A stretch of 64,000 bases of DNA from Sneathia vaginalis (GCF_000973085.1 NZ_CP011280.1:646642-710641); one strand, 5' to 3'; shown: positions 7,956-16,889, counted from the first letter of the stretch. Program-made: numbers and translations. Notes: a model not told the origin generated them from the sequence alone.

Positions 7956-9040
7956 ATGGGAGTGGTGATAGTGGACAAAAAAGACTTGACTATCATAAGC
8001 GATAGTGAGTATTTACAAATGCTTGAAAAAATAAAAAGTTCATATAAGGATAGGCAACTTAAAGCAGCTGTTTCTGTTAATTCTGAAATGCTGAAGTTTT
8101 ATTATAGTTTAGGGGAAGAAATTATAGGCTTACAGGCAGAAAGCAAATGGGGAAATGGATTTTATAAAAAGTTGAGTTCGGACTTGCAAAAGGAAATTCC
8201 AAATGTGAAAGGATTTTCTGTTACTAACTTAAAATATATGAAAAAATTCTTTGAAATGTATTCTCCACTAAATCGTCCACAGCCTGTGGACGATTTACAG
8301 ATATCTGAAATTGATAGAAATTTTGAAATGATTTTTAGCGTGCCTTGGGGACATCAAAGGTATATCATGGATAGATGTGATGGCAATTTAAATAAAGCAT
8401 TTTTCTTTATTTCAAAAACATTGGAAAATAACTGGAGTAGGTCTGTGCTACTTAATTTCTTGGATACAGATTTGTTCGATAGACAAGGAAAGGCAATTAC
8501 AAACTTCACAAGTAATTTGCCATCAACACAGGGCAAACTTGCAGAAGAAATAACTAGAGATCCATATAATTTCGACTTTATAGCTATTAGGCAAAATTAT
8601 GATGAAAAAGAATTGAAAGATGCTTTGATGGATAAATACAAAAGTTTCTATTGGAGCTTGGAACAGGGTTTGCTTTTGTAGGTAGAGAATATAGACTTGT
8701 AGTTGGTAGTTCAGAAGAATTTATTGATATGTTGTTCTATAACATAAAATTGCATTGTTATGTGGTAGTAGAAGTAAAAATTTCTGCGTTTAAACCTGCG
8801 GATATAGGACAACTTGGAACTTATGTAACATCTGTAAATCATATTTTAAAGGGTGAGGCAGATAATCAAACAATAGGTCTTTTAATCTGCAAAACAAAGG
8901 ATAATATATTAGCAAAATATGCGTCTGAAAGCTCTAAAGAACCTATTGGAATATCAGAGTACCAGTTATCAAATTTAATTCCAGAAAGTTTTAAGGGAAC
9001 ATTGCCAAGTATAGAAGAAATTGAAAGTGAATTAAATTAG
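7956..9040 (+). pseudogene. DUF1016 (YhcG-like) PDDEXK nuclease, split by one frameshift
   Basis: Two overlapping frames together make one YhcG/DUF1016 protein of about 355 aa. Frame one (7956-8681) carries the N-terminal helical domain, including NVKGFSVTNLKYMKKFFEMY and FSVPWGHQRYIMDRC. Frame two (from about 8645 to 9040) carries the nuclease domain: LELGTGFAFVGREYRL, then FIDMLFYNIKLHCYVVVEVK and QLGTYV, preserving the D..ExK..Q core. The break is at AAAGTTTCTATTGGAG (about 8641-8656): one extra T would restore SFLLELGTGFAF, as expected in the family. The start may be the ATG at 7956 or the GTG at 7971. These proteins are typical accessory genes linked to restriction and mobile elements. 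Either decay or a sequencing error explains the break. Confidence 0.88.
8269..8297. repeat. Perfect palindrome inside the DUF1016 coding region
   Basis: Arms of 14 bases, TAAATCGTCCACAG (8269-8282) and CTGTGGACGATTTA (8284-8297), around a single C at 8283. It lies in frame, encoding LNRPQPVDDLQ between the helical N-terminal motif and the PWGH motif. The local GC is clearly higher than in the surrounding sequence. Confidence 0.95.
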
Positions 9041-9074
9041 TAAAAAACCGAATGAAAAATATACACATACTTAC

Positions 9075-9110
9075 AAGGGCGGTAGAAATAAAAACTATCG
9101 TCCTTTTTTT
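9075..9110 (+). terminator. Terminator after the DUF1016 gene
   Basis: AAGGGCGGTAG (9075-9085) pairs with CTATCGTCCTT (9095-9105) with two G-T wobbles, followed by seven to eight T. Confidence 0.85.
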
Positions 9111-9131
9111 ATTTGAGGAAAGAATGAAAAT

Positions 9132-9447
9132 ATGAGTAAAAACAAGAGATGTTATTGGTTAAAGCTAAAAGAAGATTTTTTACAGATATTCGTATGAGAA
9201 GAATTAGAAAAATATCAGCTGAAGGAACATATACGATTATCTATTTGAAGCTACTACTTTTAAGTTTAAAAGATGAAGACAAGCCATATTTTGAAAAGGT
9301 AGCTGAAACAGAAGATGATATTATGATAACTTTGCAGTATTTAGAAAGAGTAGGCTTGATAGAAGTTATAGAGCTGAAGATGAGTATTTTCTTACAGAAT
9401 TACATGCATTGATAGGCTCTGAATTGGAATCAGAGACTTTTTGTTAA
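9132..9447 (+). pseudogene. Phage replisome organiser N-terminal domain, frameshifted remnant
   Basis: From the ATG at 9132 the first frame reads MSKNKRCYWLKLKEDF and then ends early. In the next frame FFTDIRMRRIRKISAEG, TYTIIYLKLLLLSLKDED and ITLQYLERVGLIE follow. A second shift near 9375 gives EDEYFLTELHALIGSE, ending at TAA 9445-9447. Joined, these segments match the order of the phage replisome-organiser N-terminal family (winged-helix origin-binding domain of phage and conjugative-element initiators). The C-terminal half is missing. It is a dead relic of a prophage or integrative element; no other phage gene is next to it. Confidence 0.8.
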
Positions 9448-9696
9448 TGGACGATTTTCTTGAAGCATAATTGAATAACCTTTTAATGTTCAAGATCACA
9501 ATTTGTGACCTTGAAAGAATGAAATGGAACGACTGGAAAATAAAAAATCTAGTAGTTTTTTAGTGTTTGTAAGTAGGAGGAAAACTATATTCATGAAAAT
9601 AAAAATGAACAGGATACAGGAACAAAAACCTTAAAATAGATTTGATAATACAAAAAAATTAGATAGTACGTTTGGTAATTTAAAACAAGTATCAAT
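9448..9696. other. Gene-free stretch between phage remnant and efflux operon
   Basis: No supportable gene. It holds an imperfect palindrome CAAGATCACAA-T-TTGTGACCTTG (9491-9513, one mismatch) and a good Shine-Dalgarno AGGAGG (about 9577-9582) followed by only a 14-codon open frame from the ATG at 9594. It looks like further mobile-element debris, but nothing in it could be identified. Confidence 0.5.
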
Positions 9697-9738
9697 AAAA
9701 AAATGCCATATAACTTTATTTAGTTATATGACATTTTT
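9697..9738. terminator. Bidirectional terminator at the end of the efflux operon
   Basis: ATGCCATATAACT (left arm, ending at 9714) pairs with AGTTATATGACAT (9722-9734) with one mismatch, flanked by A-runs on the left and T-runs on the right. It can stop transcription from both sides, chiefly the minus-strand efflux operon that ends at 9784. Confidence 0.88.
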
Positions 9739-9783
9739 ATATGTGTCAATTTAAGTCCGATAATGTATCTTATGTAATTTTAT

Positions 9784-11004
9784 CTATTCTTTTCTTAATG
9801 CTTCCATTGGTGATAACTTCGCAGCTTGTTTTGCTGGATATATACCAAATATTAATCCTGTTATTGTAGATACTATGAATGCAGACATAACGATTTTAAT
9901 TTTCAGTACTGGTAAGATTTTTAATAATAAGCCAATTAATAATGATAAACTAAATCCAAATAATATTCCTATAAGTCCACCTATAATTGTTAATATTATG
10001 GTTTCGATTATAAATTGTCCGATAATTTGTTTGTTTTTAGCTCCAATTGCTTTTCTTAAGCCAATTTCTGTAATTCTTTCTTTTACACTAACAAGCATTA
10101 TATTCATAACACCTATACCACCAACTATTATTGATATTGCAGCTATTGCCATTATAAATAACGAAATTTTTTGCAATATACCTGTAATTTGTTGTGTTTC
10201 TTCTTTTAAAGGTTTTATTTTATATAAATCAGTCTTAGTAGATTTAGTTTTTAGATATTGTTCAACCTCTTCTTTTGCTTCTTTTATATCCTTTTCGCTC
10301 TTTGCATTTACAAGTATTTCCTTATATTTCGTATATTTTTGTCCACTAATTAATTCAGCAGTTTTTTTAGTTAGTGTTGCACGAACTGTTCTATCTCCAA
10401 ATGATCTTGAAATATCTTCTCCAATTTCCTTTGTTAGTCCGATAATAGTAAAGGTTATTTTTTCTGTATCATAGAATTTAAGTGTAATTTCTTTACCTAA
10501 AGGATTTGGACCTAATAAGCTAACAGCACTTGCTTTGTTAATTAAAATAACATTTGCACCTGTTTTCATTTCTTCATTTGTAAAATATCTTCCTTCAAGT
10601 ATATTTGGTTTCATAACTTCATATGAATTCTTTGAAACTACAGAGGGGTATGTATAATTATTTGTTTTTTCTTCAACTACCATAGTATCAAGATTTATCA
10701 TTGGTGCTGCTTTTTTTACTAATGATAGTGTAGAAATATTTTCAATATCTTCATCAGTAATATATTCTTTTTCAGATATTTTTGATTGATCACCACTATA
10801 CTTTTCATTTATTGTTACATCAAGTACTGAATTTAGAGCTGTATTAGCATCAGCAAGCATCTTTTTTTCAAATCCTGCACCAAGAGATGATATTAATACT
10901 ACTGAACCTATACCTATGATGATACCAAGCATTGTTAAAAATGATCTTAATTTAAAATTTAATAAATTTTCTATAGATAATTTTATTATTTCCAGTATAT
11001 TCAT
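9784..11004 (-). CDS. MacB-type ABC transporter permease
   Basis: 406 aa inner-membrane subunit of a tripartite export pump. The N-terminal MacB/FtsX start (IKLSIENLLNFKLRSFLTMLGIIIGIGSVVLI) is followed by a periplasmic domain of about 220 residues and three C-terminal membrane helices. VGGIGVMNIMLVSVKERITEIGLRKAIGA and a terminal KLSPMEALR are diagnostic of the family. In contrast to E. coli MacB, the ATPase is a separate protein encoded directly upstream. It is the last gene of an operon that also encodes the ATPase, adaptor and outer-membrane factor. The substrate (macrolide, peptide, lipid or lipoprotein) cannot be told. Confidence 0.93.
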   Translation of the reverse strand: MNILEIIKLSIENLLNFKLRSFLTMLGIIIGIGSVVLISSLGAGFEKKMLADANTALNSVLDVTINEKYSGDQSKISEKEYITDEDIENISTLSLVKKAAPMINLDTMVVEEKTNNYTYPSVVSKNSYEVMKPNILEGRYFTNEEMKTGANVILINKASAVSLLGPNPLGKEITLKFYDTEKITFTIIGLTKEIGEDISRSFGDRTVRATLTKKTAELISGQKYTKYKEILVNAKSEKDIKEAKEEVEQYLKTKSTKTDLYKIKPLKEETQQITGILQKISLFIMAIAAISIIVGGIGVMNIMLVSVKERITEIGLRKAIGAKNKQIIGQFIIETIILTIIGGLIGILFGFSLSLLIGLLLKILPVLKIKIVMSAFIVSTITGLIFGIYPAKQAAKLSPMEALRKE

Positions 11005-11700
11005 TTACACACCTCTTCTTTCTAATACAGGTGTATCACTCTTTATTACTCCATCTTTTAAACGTACAATTCTTTTTGTGTGTTCTGCAACGTCTTCTTC
11101 GTGTGTTACCATAATTATTGTAACTCCACTATCATTTAATTTTTTAAATATTTCTAGTATTTCTTCTGTTGATTTACTATCAAGATTTCCAGTTGGTTCG
11201 TCTGCAAGTATAATTTTGGGGCTATTTATAAGGGATCTTGCTATTGCAACTCTTTGTTTTTGCCCCCCAGACATTTCATTAGGTTTATGATTTATTCTAT
11301 CAGCTAATCCAACCAATTTAAGTAGTTCTATTGCTTTTTCTCTACGTACTTCTTTTTTTGTACCTAGATACATAGCAGGAAGTTCAACATTTTCAAGTGC
11401 TGTAAGTTTAGGTAGTAAATTATATGCTTGAAAAACAAATCCAATTTTTTCACATCTAACACTAGATAATTGATCTTCAGTTAAATCCTTTATATTTGTA
11501 TTGTCTAAAATGTATTCACCACTAGTTAATAGGTCAAGACAACCTAATATATTTAATAGGGTTGACTTACCACTACCAGATGGTCCCATAATTGATACAA
11601 ATTCACCTTCATTTATACAAAGATTAACACCTTTTAATACTTCAACAGATAATTTACCAGTTATATATGTTTTGGTTACGTTATTAACTGATATTATCAT
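11005..11700 (-). CDS. MacB/LolD-type ABC transporter ATP-binding protein
   Basis: 231 aa. It has Walker A GPSGSGKSTLLNILG, Q-loop in FVFQAYNLLP, signature MSGGQKQRVAIARSL, Walker B KIILADEPTGNLDS and the H-loop in TIIMVTHEEDV. It supplies ATP hydrolysis for the adjacent permease, whose start follows directly (11004/11005). Its ATG overlaps the adaptor's stop by 4 nt. All catalytic motifs are intact. The LolD/MacB subfamily call rests on the PTGNLDS motif and the permease partner. Confidence 0.95.
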   Translation of the reverse strand: MIISVNNVTKTYITGKLSVEVLKGVNLCINEGEFVSIMGPSGSGKSTLLNILGCLDLLTSGEYILDNTNIKDLTEDQLSSVRCEKIGFVFQAYNLLPKLTALENVELPAMYLGTKKEVRREKAIELLKLVGLADRINHKPNEMSGGQKQRVAIARSLINSPKIILADEPTGNLDSKSTEEILEIFKKLNDSGVTIIMVTHEEDVAEHTKRIVRLKDGVIKSDTPVLERRGV

Positions 11701-12755
11701 TTTATCTTATCTCCTTGTTTGTATATTTTTGAAGAATTATTAATTAGTTTATCATGTACAGATAATCCACTATTAACTACATAGTTTATTGTATTGTTTT
11801 TACCTAATTTAACTTCTCTTCTTTCTACTATATTTTTATTATTTAAAATATATACATATGTCTTATCATTTTCAAATTCTATATATTGTAATGGGATAAT
11901 AATATTATTATTTAGAGTTAGATAATTAATTTTTGCATCAACTATATCACCAGGTTTTAATGTAGAATAATTATCTAGGCTAACTTCAACACTTGTGATG
12001 GCATCATTTGAAGTTTCGCTCTTAGTTGATATTTTAGCTATATTTTTTACAACACCATGTAGAACTTCACCATCATTTAAAGAGTCAGAAGTTATATCAA
12101 CAGTTTGTCCTACTTTTAAATTTTTAGCCATATAGTTTGGAACATCTAGAGTTATTTTTAAATTTTCTGTATCTGCAATCTTATACAAAGGCTTTGTTGG
12201 GTCTATTTTATAGTTATCATCTGCATTAGCTTCTACTATTACACCAGATATAGGGGAACGTAATACACGTTCTTGTGGTTTATATCCACTACTTGCAATC
12301 TTTGAATCAATCACTGCAGATTGTAAGGCTTGTCTTGCATCATTTAATTGTTCTTTTGATATACCACCAACACTATATATCTTTTTAGCAGCTTCATAAT
12401 TTTGTCTTAAATTAGGTAAAATTGAATTTGCTTTTGCTATATTTAGTGCTTGAGTGTTACTAGTATCTTTTTTGAAGTTTAATAAGACATCACCCTTATT
12501 AACAGTATCATTTAATCTAGCTACAACATTTTCTACTTCAGACATATTTGTTGAGAAAACAGAAATAACTTTTTGTGACTCTACTTTACCTGTAACATTA
12601 TATGTAAAATTCATATTTGATTTATTTACTTCATAAATTTCAGGACGTGGTAATTTATTTCCTATAAGTACTTTTTTTGCACCCAATGCTATTAGAATTA
12701 CAGCAATGCATGAAATAGCTATTACAGTCTTTTTTCTTTTTATCTTAAATTTCAT
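11697..12755 (-). CDS. Periplasmic adaptor (HlyD/MacA-like membrane fusion protein)
   Basis: 352 aa. It has an N-terminal cytoplasmic/membrane segment (about 10-28), a split lipoyl domain with VLRSPISGVIVEANADD, a short helical hairpin (about 105-160), and beta-barrel and membrane-proximal domains at the C-terminus. It bridges the inner-membrane MacB-like permease to the outer-membrane channel. The hairpin is short compared with E. coli MacA, implying a shorter periplasmic tunnel or different docking. It lies between the TolC-like gene and the ATPase gene, spaced by 6 nt and overlapped by 4 nt. Its presence implies a two-membrane cell. Confidence 0.88.
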   Translation of the reverse strand: MKFKIKRKKTVIAISCIAVILIALGAKKVLIGNKLPRPEIYEVNKSNMNFTYNVTGKVESQKVISVFSTNMSEVENVVARLNDTVNKGDVLLNFKKDTSNTQALNIAKANSILPNLRQNYEAAKKIYSVGGISKEQLNDARQALQSAVIDSKIASSGYKPQERVLRSPISGVIVEANADDNYKIDPTKPLYKIADTENLKITLDVPNYMAKNLKVGQTVDITSDSLNDGEVLHGVVKNIAKISTKSETSNDAITSVEVSLDNYSTLKPGDIVDAKINYLTLNNNIIIPLQYIEFENDKTYVYILNNKNIVERREVKLGKNNTINYVVNSGLSVHDKLINNSSKIYKQGDKIK

Positions 12756-12761
12756 ATTATG

Positions 12762-13883
12762 TTACATCCCCTTCTTTAAGAAGAATAAGGCTATATTATT
12801 CTTATTTTTTAATAATTCTATTCTAGCATCATTCTCTTTTATCTTTGAATCTGTTAAGTCTTTATAGCTTATATTACCCACGCTATACTTAACCTTATTT
12901 ATTTTATATATTTTTTCTTGTAAACTTAATTTTTGTTCTAATACTCTGTTGTAACGCATAAGAGCATTATATTTTTTTAGTATATCATTGCTAGTTAAAA
13001 CTTTAGCCTTTTTTACATATCCCATTTTGGCTTCAGTAATATCACTACCATCTACTTTAAATGACTTATTAACTCTAAATCCTATACCGAAGTTTTTAGA
13101 TTCGAAGGTATAGGTTGAGTATAGATTCATATCTGGTAAAAGTTTATGAATTCTATATTGTTTAGCTAATTCTTCTTGTATGTGATGTTTTTCGTTTTGT
13201 TCTCTGACATACTTTTCAATTTTTTCATTATCCACTTCTTTTATATCAAAGTCTTCTATATTTTCAATTGATTCATTATATCCATATTCATGCAATTGAT
13301 CTAATAAGTCGTTTGCTTCATCCTTAGTACTTTCAATCTTTTCTTGGAAAGTCAATAAGTCTACTAATAAAGACTCATAATCTATTTTTGAAATCTTACC
13401 TACACTGTATTCAGTTTTAAATATTTTTCTATCACTATTAAGTTTATTTATCATTTCACTTAAGTATTCAAGTTCGTGTTTTTTAATTATTAGATTTGAA
13501 TAAATATCTAAAATATTGTTGTATTCTTCTAGAACTCTTTCCTTATTTTCATAATATTCATTAATTGATAGGTATTTTTTGCTTAAAAAGAAGTCTTTTA
13601 AATTTTTGGAAATTCCTATTGTATTTGAAAGACCTTGATTATGATCTTGATTATATCCCAAACTATATGATAATACTCCAAATGTTACTGTATTTTTAAA
13701 TGAAAATTTGTTATTAGTATCAAAGTCAAGATTAAATTCTTCATTTACATCATTAAAGTCATATAATTTTGCACCTAAACGTTTTTGTTTTTCATATTTT
13801 GTAAAGTTAGGTGGTGTTGGTATATTAGCTAGAGTAATATACGGAATAAGAGTAAGTGAAAAAACTATAAACCTAGTTTTCAT
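12762..13883 (-). CDS. TolC-like outer-membrane efflux protein
   Basis: 373 aa with a signal peptide (MKTRFIVFSLTLIPYITLA). The rest is rich in long amphipathic, heptad-like helices with two related halves: LEYLSEMINKLNSDRKIFKTEY with VGKISKIDYESLLVDLLTFQ, and VLEQKLSLQEKIYKINKVKY with VGNISYKDLTDSKIKENDA. The repeated Y-SVG-IS pattern in both halves is typical of outer-membrane efflux proteins. It is shorter than TolC (about 470 aa). It sits first in the four-gene pump set, 9 nt after murJ. The family assignment rests on the repeat pattern and context rather than a single catalytic motif. Confidence 0.82.
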   Translation of the reverse strand: MKTRFIVFSLTLIPYITLANIPTPPNFTKYEKQKRLGAKLYDFNDVNEEFNLDFDTNNKFSFKNTVTFGVLSYSLGYNQDHNQGLSNTIGISKNLKDFFLSKKYLSINEYYENKERVLEEYNNILDIYSNLIIKKHELEYLSEMINKLNSDRKIFKTEYSVGKISKIDYESLLVDLLTFQEKIESTKDEANDLLDQLHEYGYNESIENIEDFDIKEVDNEKIEKYVREQNEKHHIQEELAKQYRIHKLLPDMNLYSTYTFESKNFGIGFRVNKSFKVDGSDITEAKMGYVKKAKVLTSNDILKKYNALMRYNRVLEQKLSLQEKIYKINKVKYSVGNISYKDLTDSKIKENDARIELLKNKNNIALFFLKKGM

Positions 13884-13892
13884 AAAGCCTCC

Positions 13893-15356
13893 TTAATTGA
13901 AAATCTTATTCTTTTTAGTGATTAGATCATATCCCCAAAGTATAAAGTAAATTAGAGAAAATACTATTAATTTAAGAAATATATTGTGGAGATATGAAGA
14001 AACCTTCACACATATTAGAGAAAAAATTAGTGCTTTTCCAGTAAAAATTAGATATTTTTTTAGTGAAAAATCTATATATTGAATTTTTACAGAGACAAAT
14101 AATATTAAAAAATTTATCATTGCTGAGCAAGTTGTTGCTAAAGTAATACCCACATGTGCATAATTCTTGTATAGCATATAGTCTAAGAATATATTTATTG
14201 CAATAGAAATAAATGAAGCTATAACAGGAATTTTTCTGTTTTTATGAACATAATGTGCTCTTGTTAAAAGGTGGTTTGTTGAGAAAAATAGTAAACCTAG
14301 AGAATAGCACTTAAGTATTTCTGAGGTCATTAGTATACTATTTTTATTAAATTTACCATAACCAAATATTAGTTTAATAATATCATTAGAGAAAAAGAAT
14401 AATGCTACTAATGAAGGAATTATTAAAAATACAAGCATATTAAGTCCCTTTGTGAAAATACTTTTTTCTAAGTCTGTATTTTCTTTGACAACTGCTAGAG
14501 ATAAACTTGGGAATATTACAACAGATAATGATATTGCAAATACTCCAACTGGTAATAGGTATAGTCTACTAGCATAATTTATTGCACTTATTGTACCAAC
14601 TTTTAAATAGGCAGCAAAGTTAGTATCAACTAACTCATTTATTTGATAACCAAATATTCCAATTAATGTAGGGAACATTAGTCTAAAGAACTCTTTAACG
14701 TAAGGGTCTTTAATATTTATCGTAAACTTATATGTCTTTATTATTTTAATAAAGCTTGGAACTTGTATTAAAAATTGAAATACACCAGATAGTAAGAAAC
14801 TTATTGCAAGTCCTACTATTCCTATTGTTTTGTATGATAAAAGTGTTCCAGTAATTATTGTGATGTTAAATACTAATGCTGTTGATGTAGAAACAATAAA
14901 TTTTTTATGATTATTTAAAAATGAAGCAATTACTCCTGATAAAGCAATGAATATTAAGTAACCTGCCATAATTTTAAGTAATATATTAGCAGTTTGCATT
15001 CTTTGTGTATCTGTAAAACCAATTAAGTATTTAAGTATAAACTTCGAGAAAATTATTGTTATTATTGATGTTGTTAATGTAAAATTGAATACTAAATTCA
15101 TTATTGAATAAACAAAATCATTAGCACTTTTTACACCAAGTTTTTCTTTTTTTTCTGTATATAGTGGTATGAAAACTGTACCAAGTGACCCCTCACCTAG
15201 TAAAGTTGTAAAAAAATTAGATATTTTTGCACTTGCAAAATATGCATCTGTTAGTCCTGTACTACCGTAAAAATATGCTACAAGTATCTCTCTTATTAGA
15301 CCGAGTATTCTACTCAACATATTTATACCCATAACTATGAATCCTGATTTAAACAT
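13893..15356 (-). CDS. murJ: Lipid II flippase MurJ
   Basis: 487 aa polytopic membrane protein of the MVN/MurJ family, about 14 helices, moving lipid II across the inner membrane for peptidoglycan synthesis. The start region MLSRILGLIREILVAYFYGSTGLTDAYF and the downstream LLGEGSLGTVFIPLY are the conserved MurJ helix 1-2 motifs with the essential arginines. Length matches the family (about 510). Its ATG overlaps the scpA stop by 1 nt, and tolC-like follows after 9 nt, so this is one operon. The C-terminal helices are more divergent. Confidence 0.95.
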   Translation of the reverse strand: MFKSGFIVMGINMLSRILGLIREILVAYFYGSTGLTDAYFASAKISNFFTTLLGEGSLGTVFIPLYTEKKEKLGVKSANDFVYSIMNLVFNFTLTTSIITIIFSKFILKYLIGFTDTQRMQTANILLKIMAGYLIFIALSGVIASFLNNHKKFIVSTSTALVFNITIITGTLLSYKTIGIVGLAISFLLSGVFQFLIQVPSFIKIIKTYKFTINIKDPYVKEFFRLMFPTLIGIFGYQINELVDTNFAAYLKVGTISAINYASRLYLLPVGVFAISLSVVIFPSLSLAVVKENTDLEKSIFTKGLNMLVFLIIPSLVALFFFSNDIIKLIFGYGKFNKNSILMTSEILKCYSLGLLFFSTNHLLTRAHYVHKNRKIPVIASFISIAINIFLDYMLYKNYAHVGITLATTCSAMINFLILFVSVKIQYIDFSLKKYLIFTGKALIFSLICVKVSSYLHNIFLKLIVFSLIYFILWGYDLITKKNKIFN

Positions 15357-16042
15357 TAATAATCCCTTCTTATTGAAAAACTATTTTCTTCTATTATTAT
15401 ATCCAATAAGTTTTCTTTGTACAGTTCTAATATTGCTGTAAATAGGACAACTATACATTTTTTGGAAAACTTACCGTTAAGTAGATCTATAAAATTAGTT
15501 TTTGTGTTTATTGGTACTTTATTTATTATACTTATAGCATCTTCTTTTGTAAAATCTTCTTCTGTATCTATTTTGATACTATTCTTATTACCAACCAACT
15601 TTAAAACAATATTATTCAAGCAATCTTGTAAGTTTTTACTAGATAATATGGTATTATCATGTTCTATTATATACGAATCATAATCCATATCACCTTGTTT
15701 AGAAAAAGTTCTAAAGTATCTATCTTCATTGTTAGAAAATATTTCAGAAAATTCTTTAAATAATTTATACTCTTTTAATCTACTTTCAAGTCTTACCTTA
15801 TTTTCATTAAGCGTATCTTTTCTTAGAATAGAAAAAGCCTTAATTTCAATAAGTATAGAAGCCATTTGCAAGAATTCTACTTTAACTTTCAGATTATTTT
15901 TCTCATAGGTATTAATAATATCTAAATACTCGTCTATAACTTCGCTTATACTAATATTTTGTATATCCATCTTTTTTTCTTCAATTAAGTGCAATAAAAG
16001 GTCTAATGGACCTTCAAAATTTTCAATTTTGATTGTAATCAT
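15356..16042 (-). CDS. scpA: Segregation and condensation protein A
   Basis: 228 aa from the ATG at 16042, chosen because GGAGG lies ten bases upstream (16053-16057); the frame is open further upstream to 16072. It is the kleisin subunit of the SMC-ScpAB complex that organises chromosomes. The N-terminus IENFEGPLDLLLHLIEEKKMDI is the diagnostic ScpA segment, and the C-terminal winged-helix end contains FIDLLNGKFSKKCIVVLFTAILELYKE. It overlaps ribF by 20 nt. scpB, often adjacent, is not here. Confidence 0.93.
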   Translation of the reverse strand: MITIKIENFEGPLDLLLHLIEEKKMDIQNISISEVIDEYLDIINTYEKNNLKVKVEFLQMASILIEIKAFSILRKDTLNENKVRLESRLKEYKLFKEFSEIFSNNEDRYFRTFSKQGDMDYDSYIIEHDNTILSSKNLQDCLNNIVLKLVGNKNSIKIDTEEDFTKEDAISIINKVPINTKTNFIDLLNGKFSKKCIVVLFTAILELYKENLLDIIIEENSFSIRRDY

Positions 16043-16889
16043 CAGCAATAGACCTCCACATTTTTTTATCACTACTTATTTGTTCTTTTAATTGTTCTAA
16101 ACTATCAAACTTTTTTTCATGTCTTAGCATTTTTAGTATAGAAATAGTTATACACTTACCATATATGTCTTCATTAAAATCTAAAATATTAGCTTCTGCT
16201 GTTATGGTATCAGTAGTATTAACAGTAGGATTTTTCCCTATATTCATTATTGCTGTATATATTTTTTCGTCACCATCTATAGTTAGTTTAACTCCATAAA
16301 CACCTAGGGGTATAGATACCTTAAGTGCATTAGGACGTATATTAGCAGTGGGAAAACCTATAGTTCTACCTAATTTTTTACCATGTATTACTACACCTGA
16401 AATTTTATATGCTTTACCTAATAGCTTATTTGCAAGTTCAATATTACCTTGTTCTAAAAAACTTCGTATTACACTACTGGATGTGATAATATCATCAACT
16501 TTTATCTCATCTACTATAGTAGTATCTATTAATTTTGATAAGGTATGAATATTTCCTGACTTATTTACACCAAATGTGTAGTTATATCCACAAAATACCT
16601 TTTTTGCTTTTAGTGTGTGCATTAAAATTTCTGTTACAAATTCACTTGGTGTGTAGTTCTTTACATTGTAAAAATCATCAACAAAAATTTTATCAACTCC
16701 TAATTTTTTGATCTCATTAATTTTTTCTGTTACTGTCATTATATATTTTTTATTATTAGGTAAGGTCGAAAATGTGTATACAACAGTTTCATAACCATTT
16801 TTTTTAGCAAAATCAATTGCTTTTTTTATCAATCTTTGATGGCCCATATGAACTCCATCAAAATTACCTAAAATTGCTACTCTATCCAT
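16023..16889 (-). CDS. ribF: Bifunctional riboflavin kinase / FAD synthetase
   Basis: 288 aa. It makes FMN and FAD from riboflavin. The N-terminal FMN adenylyltransferase domain (about 1-150) has GNFDGVHMGHQRLI, the HxGH-type nucleotidyl-transfer motif, and VFCGYNYTFG. The C-terminal riboflavin kinase domain (about 165-288) has HGKKLGRTIGFPTANI and MNIGKNPTV. It is the first gene of the ribF-scpA-murJ-efflux operon, transcribed from the promoter at 16952-16980. No FMN riboswitch was seen in its leader. Confidence 0.95.
   Translation of the reverse strand: MDRVAILGNFDGVHMGHQRLIKKAIDFAKKNGYETVVYTFSTLPNNKKYIMTVTEKINEIKKLGVDKIFVDDFYNVKNYTPSEFVTEILMHTLKAKKVFCGYNYTFGVNKSGNIHTLSKLIDTTIVDEIKVDDIITSSSVIRSFLEQGNIELANKLLGKAYKISGVVIHGKKLGRTIGFPTANIRPNALKVSIPLGVYGVKLTIDGDEKIYTAIMNIGKNPTVNTTDTITAEANILDFNEDIYGKCITISILKMLRHEKKFDSLEQLKEQISSDKKMWRSIADDYNQN

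Noticed and set aside
9594-9638. Short open frame after a good AGGAGG site
   Set aside because: Only 14 codons in decayed DNA; probably a leftover ribosome-binding site of a lost gene.
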